Origin: Paracoccaceae bacterium
GTDB lineage: Bacteria; Pseudomonadota; Alphaproteobacteria; Rhodobacterales; Rhodobacteraceae
DNA length: 64,000 nt
Assembly: GCA_020446815.1 (NCBI GenBank)
Contig: JAGRDY010000008.1
Location: 216,768-280,767 of the forward strand
Direction of reading: 5' to 3'
The position numbers and the translations under genes are program-made. Below, in pieces: positions 1 to 9,010 of the stretch (its first letter is position 1; every line of letters begins with the position of its first letter). The notes beneath the pieces are model-generated. The model made no database searches, was not told the origin of the DNA, and saw nothing but the letters and a program-made list of their open reading frames with translations.

Positions 1-163
1 GGTCGGGTGCTGGTCGTCAGGCCATGGCATTGGATAAGTGAAACACCGGCGGTCGACAAGCCTGGCAAATTCCGGCGCCAAAGATCAGCGGGATTTCCCC
101 CATCGCTTGCCAGCCGCCGCGGTACAGACTTATGGTTGCACCACGGAAATGGGGAATATCGTC

Positions 164-751
164 ATGCAGAAACTACAGACCCAGGGCGTTCACCACATCA
201 CATTGATGGGGGCGGACCGGCAAAGCTCGATCGATTTCTGGGAAGGCGTGCTTGGCATGCCGTTTGTGTTTGAGCAGCCGAATCTCGACGACCCTGGCGA
301 AGGGCACCTGTATTTCGACCCCGGTGACGGGCGGTTGATTACGGTATTTACCAATGAAGACAGGGCTGGCGGCGCGAAACCCCGCCGCGCCGACACCGGC
401 GAGGTGCATCATCTGGCATTTGCGGTGTCACGGGCGAGCTTTGCGCAGGCGGTCGGCCGGCTGGACGCGCGCGGGATCGCGCATTCCGGCGTGAAGGATC
501 GCGGCTTCATGGATTCGATCTATTTCCGTGACCCGCTTGGGCTGCTGGTGGAGCTTGCCAGTTATCGGTTCGAGCCGCCCTTTGGTTATTCGCATGTCGA
601 TGTATTGCATGAAGCGCATCTGATCCGGATTGAACGCGGCGCCGGCAACATCGCGGAGGTTCATCTTGCGGATGCGATCGAGGCCCTTGTCGCGAGACGG
701 CAGCGGTCATTGTCGGCAGATCGCGGGGCGAAGGATCCCTACGGGCGCTGA
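164..751 (+). CDS. VOC (glyoxalase/bleomycin-resistance fold) family protein
   Basis: This 195-residue protein opens with a typical vicinal-oxygen-chelate beta-alpha-beta unit (VHHITLMGADRQSSIDFWEG) and has a second unit containing HHLAFAV and the FRDPLGLLVELA segment near residues 140-150. The paired His and Glu residues expected for metal binding in glyoxalase or ring-cleaving dioxygenase relatives are therefore present. The substrate cannot be told from sequence. I chose the ATG at 164 because GGGGAA lies eight bases upstream and the VOC fold begins at once; an in-frame ATG at 149 and a longer upstream reading are less likely. A strong hairpin terminator follows the stop codon. The neighbouring genes on the right point the other way, so it appears to be a single-gene unit or the end of an operon entering from the left. 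Confidence 0.8.
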   Translation: MQKLQTQGVHHITLMGADRQSSIDFWEGVLGMPFVFEQPNLDDPGEGHLYFDPGDGRLITVFTNEDRAGGAKPRRADTGEVHHLAFAVSRASFAQAVGRLDARGIAHSGVKDRGFMDSIYFRDPLGLLVELASYRFEPPFGYSHVDVLHEAHLIRIERGAGNIAEVHLADAIEALVARRQRSLSADRGAKDPYGR

Positions 752-758
752 ATGAGCA

Positions 759-782
759 AAGGCGGCCCAAGGGCCGCCTTTT
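759..782 (+). terminator. Rho-independent terminator after the VOC gene
   Basis: A perfect 8-bp stem (GGCGGCCC / GGGCCGCC) with an AA loop is followed by TTTT and preceded by AAA. It begins seven bases after the stop of the VOC gene. The A-flanked stem would also work on the minus strand, about 57 bases beyond the stop of the PilJ-type gene, so it may be bidirectional. Confidence 0.8.
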
Positions 783-838
783 CGGATCTTTCCGGTGATT
801 CGTCGGCTGTGCAACTCAACTTTGCAACATCGCCATTT

Positions 839-2263
839 TCAAAGCAGCCGCTGCACGTTGATGCCAAAGGTTATCGCACCGATCATCTGGCCCGTTGCGG
901 GATCGTATATCGGAAGCGAGGCCTGGCTCTGGTAGAACTGGGTGCTGTCGTCGAACTCGACTTCGCTGATATCCATGTTGCCGCTGCCATCGCCAAAGGT
1001 GTTCTGCCACTTGCCTTCGTCACCCTGCCAGTAGTCCGAGGTTTCAACGCTCTGGGCTACATTCAGGCCCCGGTTGTCCATCACGAACACTTCGGTGACA
1101 AAACCGGCAGTCGCAGCGGATTGCTGACGCAACCATTCCGACGACGGGCGCGACAACAGATCAGTGATCAATTCCCCGCCGCCGGCCTTGCGCTCGGCGC
1201 GCCATTCCAGATCAAGCCCGTCGATATCGTCCTGGCTGAGGCTGGCATGCTTCGCATTCTGATCCTTGATCGCCTGAATCAGTTCCGGGTTGGTCAGCCA
1301 TTTCTTCAGTTCGTTTTCGGCATACGCCGCTAGAGGGACGCGATAGACATCTTCCTGACCGGGCGTCGACAGCATATATAGCGTCACGACATTCTGCATG
1401 TCATCCATCAGCGTATGGGCAAGCTCGGCGGTTGCGGTGACGCCTTCGGGGCTGATGCTGTCGGCGGAGGCGAACGCCACAAGGTCAGCCTGCTTGCCTT
1501 CCCAGATGGTATTGATCGCGGCCAGTTCGTTCTTGATCGCGTCATTGGGGGGCGGATTGATGCCGACATCGGGAAGGCCTTCGCGAAGGGCGGCCAGCGA
1601 CCGTTGGAACACTTCGACCGTTTCGGTAAGCTCGCCGGGTGTGCCGAGGCTCGCGTTATCGGTCGCCATGCCACAGACGGCGGTTGCGACCTGATTGATC
1701 AACATGCTTTGACGTCCGGCGATACCGATCGACATTGCGTCGCTTTGCAGCAACTCCTGCGGGTTGGAATATTCACCGGTAATTTCCGTTGACAGCACGA
1801 TAGTGGCTTCTTTCAACGCTTCGTTCGCGCCAGCAATCACGGCCAGATCGGCGGCCGATCCAGAGTTGGCCAGGATATTGGTCGAGGCGGCGCGCACCGG
1901 TGCCCAGGTATCCTTGACGCCCTTCAGCGCCTTGAGCGTGCGGCGGTTTCCTTCGGCGGACGGGATGCCCAAAGTAAGGTTTCCATTTTCCAGACCACTC
2001 AGGATCGTTGCGAAATCTTCCAGCGATACGCGCAGTTCCTCGCGGGCGTTTTCCGCGTCGATCCCGGCGGTCATGCGGCAACTTGCCGAGGTTACCTGCT
2101 GTGTCAGAGTGCGCAGTTTGCCGGCCAGATTCACCCGCGCCTTGCTGCCGTCGAAAACCGTTTCGGATAGTGCGGGGGCCGGGGTTAGCGCGGTCAACCC
2201 GGCCAGCAGCGCCGCACACGCCGCTCCATTAGGCGAAAGTTTCAGTCTTTTATTGCCTGACAT
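839..2263 (-). CDS. Exported PilJ-type sensor protein with no visible output domain
   Basis: This 474-residue protein has a signal peptide (ALLAGLTALTPAPALSE) and two PilJ-type (type IV pili methyl-accepting chemotaxis N-terminal) helical segments, each with a motif such as AGKLRTLTQQV or AGRQSMLINQVATAVCGM. A C-terminal PDC/Cache-like segment (VFVMDNRGLNVAQSVETSDY and the ITFGINVQRLL end) follows. There is no later membrane helix, HAMP or methyl-accepting output domain, so it should be a soluble periplasmic sensor. The ATG at 2263 is preceded by GAGGAA at good spacing. It is the last gene of a same-strand set with a PstS/OmpA protein, a PP2C phosphatase and a Ser/Thr kinase, which suggests it presents a signal to that kinase system. 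The ligand is unknown. Confidence 0.75.
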   Translation of the reverse strand: MSGNKRLKLSPNGAACAALLAGLTALTPAPALSETVFDGSKARVNLAGKLRTLTQQVTSASCRMTAGIDAENAREELRVSLEDFATILSGLENGNLTLGIPSAEGNRRTLKALKGVKDTWAPVRAASTNILANSGSAADLAVIAGANEALKEATIVLSTEITGEYSNPQELLQSDAMSIGIAGRQSMLINQVATAVCGMATDNASLGTPGELTETVEVFQRSLAALREGLPDVGINPPPNDAIKNELAAINTIWEGKQADLVAFASADSISPEGVTATAELAHTLMDDMQNVVTLYMLSTPGQEDVYRVPLAAYAENELKKWLTNPELIQAIKDQNAKHASLSQDDIDGLDLEWRAERKAGGGELITDLLSRPSSEWLRQQSAATAGFVTEVFVMDNRGLNVAQSVETSDYWQGDEGKWQNTFGDGSGNMDISEVEFDDSTQFYQSQASLPIYDPATGQMIGAITFGINVQRLL

Positions 2264-2414
2264 CACCAATTCCTCTTTTCGTCGTCTCGCAAATGCCAAT
2301 CCGGGTGAATTGCGGGATCTGTCATCATTTCCGGAGGTCGTTCCGCAAATTTGGGCAGCCTCCACGATACCGTGATGGTGCGCTGATCGCCAACGTTGCC
2401 GCCGGCGGCCAGCC

Positions 2415-4004
2415 CTAGTTGCTGGCCTCTACCCAGACTTCGACACGGCGGTTCAGACCCTTGCCGATCGACGTTGTATTGCAGGCCGCAGGGGACAATT
2501 CGCCGAAACCACTGGTAGAGATTTCGATATTCGAAAGGCCGGAAGGGGCGGCAGCCTTGATATCCGCTGCCACTTGTTCAGCCCGTGCAACCGAAAGCCT
2601 TCGGTTGGCATCAAAAGCACCTTCATCATCGGTAAAGCCGACAAAGCTGACCCGGGTCCCTTGCGGCAGCGTTTCGAGATAACTGATAAGGCGTGCCATA
2701 TCGAGGATACCTTTTTCATCCAGCTTCGACGAACCTGTCCGATAGCGGAATGTCGTTGAAAGGCGGTCCTGATCGACCATCGCGCCTAGCATTTCACGCA
2801 TCTGGCTGGATTGATAGGCATCATCTGTCGGCGCCATGAGCGCCCGCGCCCTGTTGCCTTTCAGATCCTGCTGCGTCCTGATGATGCCGAGGCTGATGAA
2901 ACCAGATTTAGCAATAACCGCATCCGAATCCGCCGAGGTCACATAATCCAGGAATTCCTGGGTGGCCGCATCGGTGTTGTCAGCGCGGTTATAGAAATAG
3001 AGGCGTCGCTGAATGGCGTATTCTTCGGTCTTGGCCGAGAACTCATCCGGCGAGGTCACGATACCGCATTCGTTTTCCACCTGAACCGCTTTGGCGCCAC
3101 GGGTGAACGCAAAGCCGACAAAACCGATCGCACCGGGATCTTCATTGACCAGAATAGACATCTGGTTGCTGTCGGCGGCTTCTTTCTGAGGCGCCGGACT
3201 GGCATTGGCGGCATCGCCGAAAATCCTGTCATAGAACACGGTTTCGGTGTCGACACCGTCCGCGTAACCGATCACGTCAATCGGCAGATCCGGGCCTCCG
3301 ACGGCGGACCAGTTGGTGATTTCGCCTGCATAGATACGGCGCAAATCATCGATGGACAGGGTGTTCACGGGGTTGCTGGGATGTGTGATGACGACGATGC
3401 TGTCGACTGCAACGACATGTTCCTGTGTCGGGCTGACCATGTTTCCCGCACCCGATTTCCGCAAGGCGCGGGCCTCTTCGGGGGTGATGCGGCGCGACGT
3501 CATGCCGATTTGGGCGGACTTGTCCATAAGCGCCTGAAATGCTTCGTCAGAGCCGGTGGACGTCACGAGATAACTGCCCAGTTCATCGCCGAACCCACGG
3601 TCGCCGATCAACTTGGTAATTGACTGCCCGCTTTGTGCGGTATTGGAGACTTCGGCCTCGGCGTCCTTGAAATCGGAAAACCCGGTCATCAGAAGCGGCA
3701 TGAGACCGACCGCGACGGTATCGGAGCCAGCGAAGCTCACATCGGCTTTTTCGGTTTCGAACACGGGACAAGCCGCGCCTTCGCACCGCACCCGGCTCGC
3801 GCTGATACGCAGATTGCCGAGACTTGTCTTGATGATATAGGTCTCATCGGCAAAATCCACGAATTCGCCGACCAGGTTGACCGTTCCGTCCGCTGATTTC
3901 AATGTCACGACATCCGCGAAGGATGCCGTCGGCGCCAGCCCCGCGCCAACAACGGCGATCGAGCTCAGCAGGTTTCTGACACGGGCTTTGTGCAAATTTA
4001 CCAC
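2415..4004 (-). CDS. PstS-like periplasmic binding domain fused to an OmpA peptidoglycan-binding domain
   Basis: This 529-residue protein starts with a signal peptide (LLSSIAVVGAGLAPTASFAD) and a short N-terminal module of about 70 residues. A PstS-type phosphate-binding-protein fold follows, with FAGSDTVAVGLMPLL, HPSNPVNTLSIDDLRRIYAG and DPGAIGFVGFAF. The last 130 residues are an OmpA-like domain (RYRTGSSKLDEKG, FVGFTDDEG, NRRLSVARAEQV, and the NRRVEVW end) that normally binds peptidoglycan. A binding domain tethered to the cell wall, with no ABC permease nearby, points to sensing or anchoring rather than phosphate import. The GTG at 4004 has GGGAG seven bases upstream. It lies between the PilJ-type and PP2C genes on the same strand. 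Confidence 0.85.
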   Translation of the reverse strand: MVNLHKARVRNLLSSIAVVGAGLAPTASFADVVTLKSADGTVNLVGEFVDFADETYIIKTSLGNLRISASRVRCEGAACPVFETEKADVSFAGSDTVAVGLMPLLMTGFSDFKDAEAEVSNTAQSGQSITKLIGDRGFGDELGSYLVTSTGSDEAFQALMDKSAQIGMTSRRITPEEARALRKSGAGNMVSPTQEHVVAVDSIVVITHPSNPVNTLSIDDLRRIYAGEITNWSAVGGPDLPIDVIGYADGVDTETVFYDRIFGDAANASPAPQKEAADSNQMSILVNEDPGAIGFVGFAFTRGAKAVQVENECGIVTSPDEFSAKTEEYAIQRRLYFYNRADNTDAATQEFLDYVTSADSDAVIAKSGFISLGIIRTQQDLKGNRARALMAPTDDAYQSSQMREMLGAMVDQDRLSTTFRYRTGSSKLDEKGILDMARLISYLETLPQGTRVSFVGFTDDEGAFDANRRLSVARAEQVAADIKAAAPSGLSNIEISTSGFGELSPAACNTTSIGKGLNRRVEVWVEASN

Positions 4005-4134
4005 TGTAATTCTCCCAAGTAACTCGGTGGGTCATTTTGGCAGGTGACAGCCTTTATCGTGGTGCAAACGATGTGTTTCACGAGCGGTGCTGCACTTTCG
4101 TGCCAAGGTATTGATAGTCTGGTCTTCTGCTTAT

Positions 4135-4200
4135 GATTGTTTCCCAATTATGTCACCAACTTGAGAACAGCGTGGCTCTTTTGTGAAATTGGAAACAATC
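4135..4200. repeat. Long inverted repeat upstream of the PstS/OmpA gene
   Basis: The arms GATTGTTTCC(C)AATT at 4135-4149 and AATTGGAAACAATC at 4187-4200 match over 14 bases apart from one bulged C, around a 37-base loop. The element is in the 244-base gap between the PP2C stop and the PstS/OmpA start, in a locally AT-rich stretch. It could be an operator, an mRNA processing site or an attenuator. No T-run supports simple termination. Confidence 0.6.
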
Positions 4201-4248
4201 ACGATGGTAGGAACCCATAAAGGCGCAATGGTTATGCGATCGACTTGG

Positions 4249-5214
4249 CTATTGGCCGTTCGACGCCCTGGCAAAGCGGGAACCGGACGATTTTCTGGCA
4301 TATCCCGTCGTGGCGGCGATCTGACCGGCACCGCCTTCATTCGCGGCTTTTGGTTGCAGCGCAGGCGCATGCTGGAAATTCGAAAGTTGTGGCGCGGGCG
4401 CCGTTTGTTTCCTGACCGAAACCAGCCTGTTGATCTTCACGACCGAAATCGTGACATTGTCCTGATCGGGGTCCTTTAACGCTTCGACAGAGGTCAGCAG
4501 CGCCCGCGCTATTTCAGTGCAGCGTTCCTTGCGGTTCTTGTGAAGGATTTTCTCGATCTGGGTGTCTTGCAGATATTGCAGACCGTCACTGGCAACGATG
4601 AAGATGTCGCCTTGCTTGATTTCAAAAGGCTCTGCCGGGCAATCCTTCTTGGCGATATCTTCGCCCATGATTACCGAGGTAAGGCAATTGCGGTTCGGGT
4701 GGTTCCTGCCGGTTTCGGCATCCATCATGCCGGCCTCGACCAGAAAGTCGATCTGCGGTGACAAGGAATGGTCTTCATTCAGCTGGCTGAGCTTGCCATT
4801 TCTGAAATGAAACAAGGGTGAATCACCGATCGACATCCAATAGAGCCGGTTATCGACAAAAACGGTTGAAACGAGGGTCGCGCCCATGCCCGCCGCGTCG
4901 GGGTGTTTGGCGATATGGCGCATGGTGGCCAAGTTGGCGGCGGTCGCCGCTTCGCCAAGCAGGGCGGGAATATTGGTGCCTTGGTACGGGATGCTATCGG
5001 ACCTGAACTTGAGATGACGGAACACTTCGGTAACCACGGTCTTGCTGGCGACATCACCGGCGGCATGGCCACCCATCCCGTCGGCCAAAACAACCATTCC
5101 GAATTCCGCACCGACAGGAAAATCGGCGATGACCGCATCCTCCTGATAGTCGCGGCTGCCCTGGCTGATCGCCGATGCCACGTCGATATCGGGTTCTGAT
5201 GGATGCCAAAACAT
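4249..5214 (-). CDS. PP2C-family Ser/Thr protein phosphatase
   Basis: This 321-residue protein is a metal-dependent PPM/PP2C phosphatase. The metal-binding motifs are all present: SRDYQEDA with E25 and D26, LADGMGGHAAGD with D45 and G46, a central SIGDSPLFHF, VASDGL, and DNVTISV near the end of the domain. The last 60 or so residues are low-complexity and basic. The ATG at 5214 is preceded by GGAGG seven bases upstream, and an in-frame ATG at 5268 lacks such a site. It follows a membrane Ser/Thr kinase on the same strand, so it is very likely the enzyme that reverses that kinase's phosphorylation in the cytoplasm. No membrane segment or signal peptide is seen. Confidence 0.92.
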   Translation of the reverse strand: MFWHPSEPDIDVASAISQGSRDYQEDAVIADFPVGAEFGMVVLADGMGGHAAGDVASKTVVTEVFRHLKFRSDSIPYQGTNIPALLGEAATAANLATMRHIAKHPDAAGMGATLVSTVFVDNRLYWMSIGDSPLFHFRNGKLSQLNEDHSLSPQIDFLVEAGMMDAETGRNHPNRNCLTSVIMGEDIAKKDCPAEPFEIKQGDIFIVASDGLQYLQDTQIEKILHKNRKERCTEIARALLTSVEALKDPDQDNVTISVVKINRLVSVRKQTAPAPQLSNFQHAPALQPKAANEGGAGQIAATTGYARKSSGSRFARASNGQ

Positions 5215-5347
5215 CTTTATCCTCCAGCTTCGATTCATGCGCCTGGCTGGCATGGCCACGCCAGGCACTGGTTGAAGTCATTCTTGAAATGCAGGCACTC
5301 GTGCAAAATCAACAGAGGTTGGCGGCACAGGGCCGCCTGGGTGGCGG

Positions 5348-7813
5348 TCAGTTAGGCACCGCGTTCTTGTATGAATAGGTGGTGAACCAGATACCGCCGT
5401 CGCGCATTACGGTAAAATTGAGGGTGACGAGCTTTTCAGAAGCCTTGCCCGCCAGTATTCTGGCCAGGGTGTCATACCCCGATATTTCTTCACCATTTGC
5501 CGCATAGGCCACAAGGATGTCACCCGGACGCATATCGGTATCGACCTGGGCAGGGATTTCGACAGCCTTGGTCTGCCATGCCTGGTCAATGTACCGGGCC
5601 TCAAACCTGGTGCCGTTCAGAAAGACGATTTCATGCATGACCGGCAGCGCGGCAAGTTGCTCTGAAACGCTTCCCGTTGACGCATCGACGACACTGAAGG
5701 CAGCCTGAACCATGGGCGCGTCGCCCGGATCAACGGAATCGCGCAGGATCGGCGCGATTTCATCAAGCGATGTAATCTGCTGGCCGTTCACGGCGATAAT
5801 CTGAACACCTTTTTGCATCCAAGGCAGGGCTGGCCCGGTGATTGCGCCGATCGTGTCTGGTGCTTTGGGCGAAGCGGTGAAAGGCAGGGTCACCGACCAG
5901 CCTGACATGACCGACGACACATCCGATGCCAGGACACCCGAAGCGTCATCTGTTGCCGTCACGGCTTCCGGCGCCGATGCGTCGGTCGCCGCGTCCACTG
6001 CCACCGCTTTTGAAACAGCGGCTGGCGCGGGCTTGGAGGTTTCGGAAATATCTTGCGCGGCGCCCGGACTGGCCGGGGGGATTGCCGGCGCACTGACGGA
6101 AAAGTGGATTTCCAGCGTCGCGTTCGGCGCCGCAAGTTCAGGCGACATCGAGGCGGCAAGCACAGAAGGCCTTGGCGGCAGAATCGATGGACGAACCAGA
6201 CCGGATATTGTCCCGGTTATCGTTCCGGCGGGCTCCAGCCTGGCATTGTTGGTCGCCGTCACGACGGGCGGCGCCAACGTGTCAGCTTGAACAAAGCCTT
6301 GGCCAGTATCGGTCGTCGGGACGCCAACGGGAGCGACCGCGCTCATTGCGGCGCGCGGAGCGTTCATCCCGGTCTCCGGCTTCACATCGACCTCCGCAGT
6401 GCGGGCCCGTTCGGTCGGAACCGCCTGCATGATCGGGCTATCAATCGACTCGGCTGCAAAGGGCGGGGCTTCATTCGCCGGTTCGGCCTGCATTACCGGG
6501 GCGGGCGCAATCGGGGTCGCGGATGCGTGCTGCGGTGACGTATTTGCAACGGATCCCGTTTCGACAGGCTTGGCAACGGGTGGTGGCGTATCCTTCGACA
6601 ATCCACCAAAGGTGTAGAGGCCAACGGCGCCGATCACCGTGATTGCGGCGGCCGATGCCAGCAACAGGCCGATACGCGATGTATTGCCGTCAACGGCTGC
6701 GGTCGCATCCCGTGTTGACGCAGGCGGTTTCGGGGCGGCGGGCGTCTGGGGCCTGTCGACATTGGTGACCAGTTTGACGACAGGGTTTTCGGCGGGAGTA
6801 TTTTCAGAGGGGGAATTTTCGGCGGGAAGATTTTCAGCCACGGGTCTTTTGATGGGCGTAACCGTCTTTGCGGCAGGTCTTGCCGCCTCATTGCCGATCT
6901 GCGCCAACCATTCGGATGCTTCCTGAATGCGGTCCTTGGGCAAAACACGCAGGGCAGCGTCAATGGCGTCAAGAAACGAAATGTCATAGCCCGTTGTCTT
7001 CTGGCTGAGCGGAAGGCATGGATCGGCTTCGCCACCCGCAATGGCGGCAAGGCGGGCCTGACTATTGGGCGGGGCTTCGCCAGCGATGAGATGATAGAAG
7101 GTCGCCGCCAGGGCGTAGAGGTCGCTGCACGGGTATTGCGGGCTGCCGGCAAGATAGAATTCCTGCGGCGAATATCCGTCCTTGACCACCCGGAAGGCCG
7201 ACATTGCCCGCTCGGACTTGGGCATCTGCTGGCGCGCAGCGCCAAAATCGATCAGGATCGGTTTGTTGTTGGCATCGAGCAGAATATTGTCGGGCGAGAT
7301 GTCTCGGTGAAGAATTTTCTGGCCATGCATGAAGCTGACGGCCTCAAGAAGCTGAACGAGGATCGATTTGATCTCGGATGGCTTGAGACCGTGGTCCGGG
7401 TCGCTCAGCGTATCGTGAAGATCGCGGCCATCGACAAAATCAAGCGCCATATAGGCTGTATGGTTGTCTTCGAATACCTGGTGTACGCCGACGATATTGG
7501 GATGCTTCAGCCGCGACAGGCTTTTTGCCTCTTGCACGAAGAGCTTAACGATGGATTGAAAATCTGCCTGATGTTCGCGCGAACGGGCGCGCACGATGGC
7601 ACGGGTGCGCTGACAAAACGCGTTGGGAAAACACTCCTTGATAACGACCTTGCGATCGAGGCTGTCGCGGGCGGTGTAGGTGATGCCGAACCCACCACTG
7701 TTGAGAAAGCTCTCGATCGTGAATTGCCCTTGCAACAGGGAGTGGCCCGGCTGGAGATGATCGGAAACTTCCTCAATATCGATGTCATCCTTGAGTTTGC
7801 GTACAGAACCCAT
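5348..7813 (-). CDS. Membrane Ser/Thr protein kinase with a large extracytoplasmic C-terminal region
   Basis: This 821-residue protein has a Hanks-type kinase domain at about residues 28-305: glycine loop NSGGFGITY (38-46), Lys59 in VIKE, Glu95, HRDISPDN (169-176) and DFG (189-191). A Pro/Glu-rich linker with short repeats follows (about 318-370), then one membrane helix at about 381-404. The rest, about 410 residues, should be periplasmic: a long Pro/Ala-rich stretch and, near the end, two PDZ-like segments (GVQIIAVNGQQITSLDEI and MRPGDILVAYAANGEEISGY). No PASTA repeats are seen. It heads the cassette that continues with a PP2C phosphatase, so it probably converts a periplasmic signal into cytoplasmic phosphorylation. 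The ATG at 7813 is used; its ribosome site is modest (AAGGATG, GGTG). Confidence 0.9.
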   Translation of the reverse strand: MGSVRKLKDDIDIEEVSDHLQPGHSLLQGQFTIESFLNSGGFGITYTARDSLDRKVVIKECFPNAFCQRTRAIVRARSREHQADFQSIVKLFVQEAKSLSRLKHPNIVGVHQVFEDNHTAYMALDFVDGRDLHDTLSDPDHGLKPSEIKSILVQLLEAVSFMHGQKILHRDISPDNILLDANNKPILIDFGAARQQMPKSERAMSAFRVVKDGYSPQEFYLAGSPQYPCSDLYALAATFYHLIAGEAPPNSQARLAAIAGGEADPCLPLSQKTTGYDISFLDAIDAALRVLPKDRIQEASEWLAQIGNEAARPAAKTVTPIKRPVAENLPAENSPSENTPAENPVVKLVTNVDRPQTPAAPKPPASTRDATAAVDGNTSRIGLLLASAAAITVIGAVGLYTFGGLSKDTPPPVAKPVETGSVANTSPQHASATPIAPAPVMQAEPANEAPPFAAESIDSPIMQAVPTERARTAEVDVKPETGMNAPRAAMSAVAPVGVPTTDTGQGFVQADTLAPPVVTATNNARLEPAGTITGTISGLVRPSILPPRPSVLAASMSPELAAPNATLEIHFSVSAPAIPPASPGAAQDISETSKPAPAAVSKAVAVDAATDASAPEAVTATDDASGVLASDVSSVMSGWSVTLPFTASPKAPDTIGAITGPALPWMQKGVQIIAVNGQQITSLDEIAPILRDSVDPGDAPMVQAAFSVVDASTGSVSEQLAALPVMHEIVFLNGTRFEARYIDQAWQTKAVEIPAQVDTDMRPGDILVAYAANGEEISGYDTLARILAGKASEKLVTLNFTVMRDGGIWFTTYSYKNAVPN

Positions 7814-8305
7814 GTTTCACCACATCCTTGCAGCCGCGCCGGCATTTCGCAGGCCGCCGGCACCTGTCGCTGTCAGTTTCGCTTGATTGTTTATGCTCAG
7901 AAAATGTGGCCTAAAAGAGGACGCTTTTCCGTGGTTTGTGGCTTTATTGTGGGAATTTTCACCAACAATTGCAGCGCCATCGTCGCTGAATTCGGGCCAC
8001 TGAAATGGCTTGCCTGCCAGGTTCTGATATCAAAATCGCATAAAAATACAGACAATGATCGCCTGCTGCGGGAAAGAAACCGGTTGGGCGGTCTCGGGTC
8101 CATTGCCCAATTTCCCGCCATGGCGAGGTTTTCGGCCGCGCGAGGCTCGGCCCGGGGGCGAACCTGTTGCAAAGCCCGGATTAGTTGCCGCCGCTTGCAA
8201 TGTACGGGCCCGGAAATGCATGCTCGGGATTGTCCGCGGAAGGTTGTGACGCCGGTCTGCCGCGGCCCATGCGAACAAGAACCTGAGTTCGGAAAGGGAA
8301 TTGAA
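7814..8305. other. Non-coding gap between the divergent kinase and cupin genes
   Basis: These roughly 490 bases separate two divergently read genes and must carry their promoters. The part next to the kinase (7880-8060) is clearly more AT-rich than its surroundings, which fits promoter DNA. Open frames here run into the flanking genes in the wrong frame and have no ribosome site. I see no convincing RNA gene, terminator or operator. Confidence 0.5.
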
Positions 8306-8983
8306 ATGGAGCTGAATGCCGATTTCACGGTGCGCGTGGTCATCGATTCCGATACGCTCGAATGGCAGGCCTCACCGATGAAAGGGGTCGAGCGGCGGAT
8401 GCTCGACCGCATCGGAGACGAAGTGGCGCGGGCGACAACGATCGTGCGCTATGCGCCCAATAGCCATTTTTCGCCCCATACACATACCGGCGGCGAGGAA
8501 TTTGTCGTGCTCGAAGGTGTGTTTCAGGACGAACATGGCGATTTTCCGGCCGGGTCATATGTACGCAATCCACCGATGTCATCGCACAGGCCGGGATCAG
8601 AGAAGGGCTGTGTCATTTTTGTCAAGCTGCGGCAATTTGCGCCCGAGGATCGCACGCAGGTGATGATCGACACGAACAAGATGGAACCTGTCGCGGCGGC
8701 CAATCGTGCCGGGGTGTCGATCGTGCCGCTGTTTCACGACCTTCGGGAAACGGTGCGAATTGAATTCTGGGCGGCGGATACCGAAGTGGATCTTGATCTG
8801 CCGGATGGGGGCGAGTTCCTGGTTCTCGAGGGCGGGTTCGAGGACGGCAGGGACAGGCTCGGCAAAGGTGGCTGGCTGCGGTTGCCGGTGCGCAGCAGGC
8901 TGAAGGCGACGGCGGGAAGCAAGGGCGCCAAGGTCTGGATGAAGCTGCGCCATATGCCCCATGCCGGGCCGCCCGATCGCTGA
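8306..8983 (+). CDS. Cupin-domain protein, ChrR-like
   Basis: This 225-residue protein contains a clear cupin: RYAPNSHFSPHTHTGGEEFVVLEG at about residues 47-70, with the His and Glu residues of the first cupin motif, and PPMSSHRPGSEKGCVIFVKL for the second. A more degenerate second copy follows (VDLDLPDGGEFLVLEGGFED ... VWMKLRH). This resembles the cupin part of ChrR anti-sigma factors, but the N-terminal zinc/sigma-binding domain is absent and no sigma gene is beside it, so an anti-sigma role is not supported. The first cupin probably binds a metal. The ATG at 8306 has AAAGGGAA upstream. It precedes the phosphonate transporter operon by about 125 bases, with a small hairpin between them. Confidence 0.75.
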   Translation: MELNADFTVRVVIDSDTLEWQASPMKGVERRMLDRIGDEVARATTIVRYAPNSHFSPHTHTGGEEFVVLEGVFQDEHGDFPAGSYVRNPPMSSHRPGSEKGCVIFVKLRQFAPEDRTQVMIDTNKMEPVAAANRAGVSIVPLFHDLRETVRIEFWAADTEVDLDLPDGGEFLVLEGGFEDGRDRLGKGGWLRLPVRSRLKATAGSKGAKVWMKLRHMPHAGPPDR

Positions 8984-8992
8984 CAAAGGCCG

Positions 8993-9010
8993 CCGAAAGG
9001 GTGCTTTCGG
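8993..9010 (+). terminator. Weak terminator-like hairpin after the cupin gene
   Basis: A 7-bp perfect stem CCGAAAG / CTTTCGG with a GGTG loop begins nine bases after the cupin stop. No T-run follows, so termination would be weak or factor-assisted. Confidence 0.4.

Noticed and set aside
1-41. Possible end of a gene entering from the left (open to a TGA at 39-41)
   Set aside because: Only about 12 codons are visible, and another frame also ends close by at 35-37. Neither can be identified.
839-7813. Type VI secretion control genes (PpkA/PppA-like)
   Set aside because: Kinase and phosphatase alone are not diagnostic, and no secretion component is found around them.
7091-8305. Long plus-strand open frame running into the cupin gene
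   Set aside because: It is antisense to the kinase gene, and the cupin fold begins only at 8306, where a good ribosome site lies.
8306-8983. Anti-sigma factor ChrR
   Set aside because: Only the cupin part is similar; the zinc-binding sigma-inhibiting domain and a partner sigma factor gene are absent.
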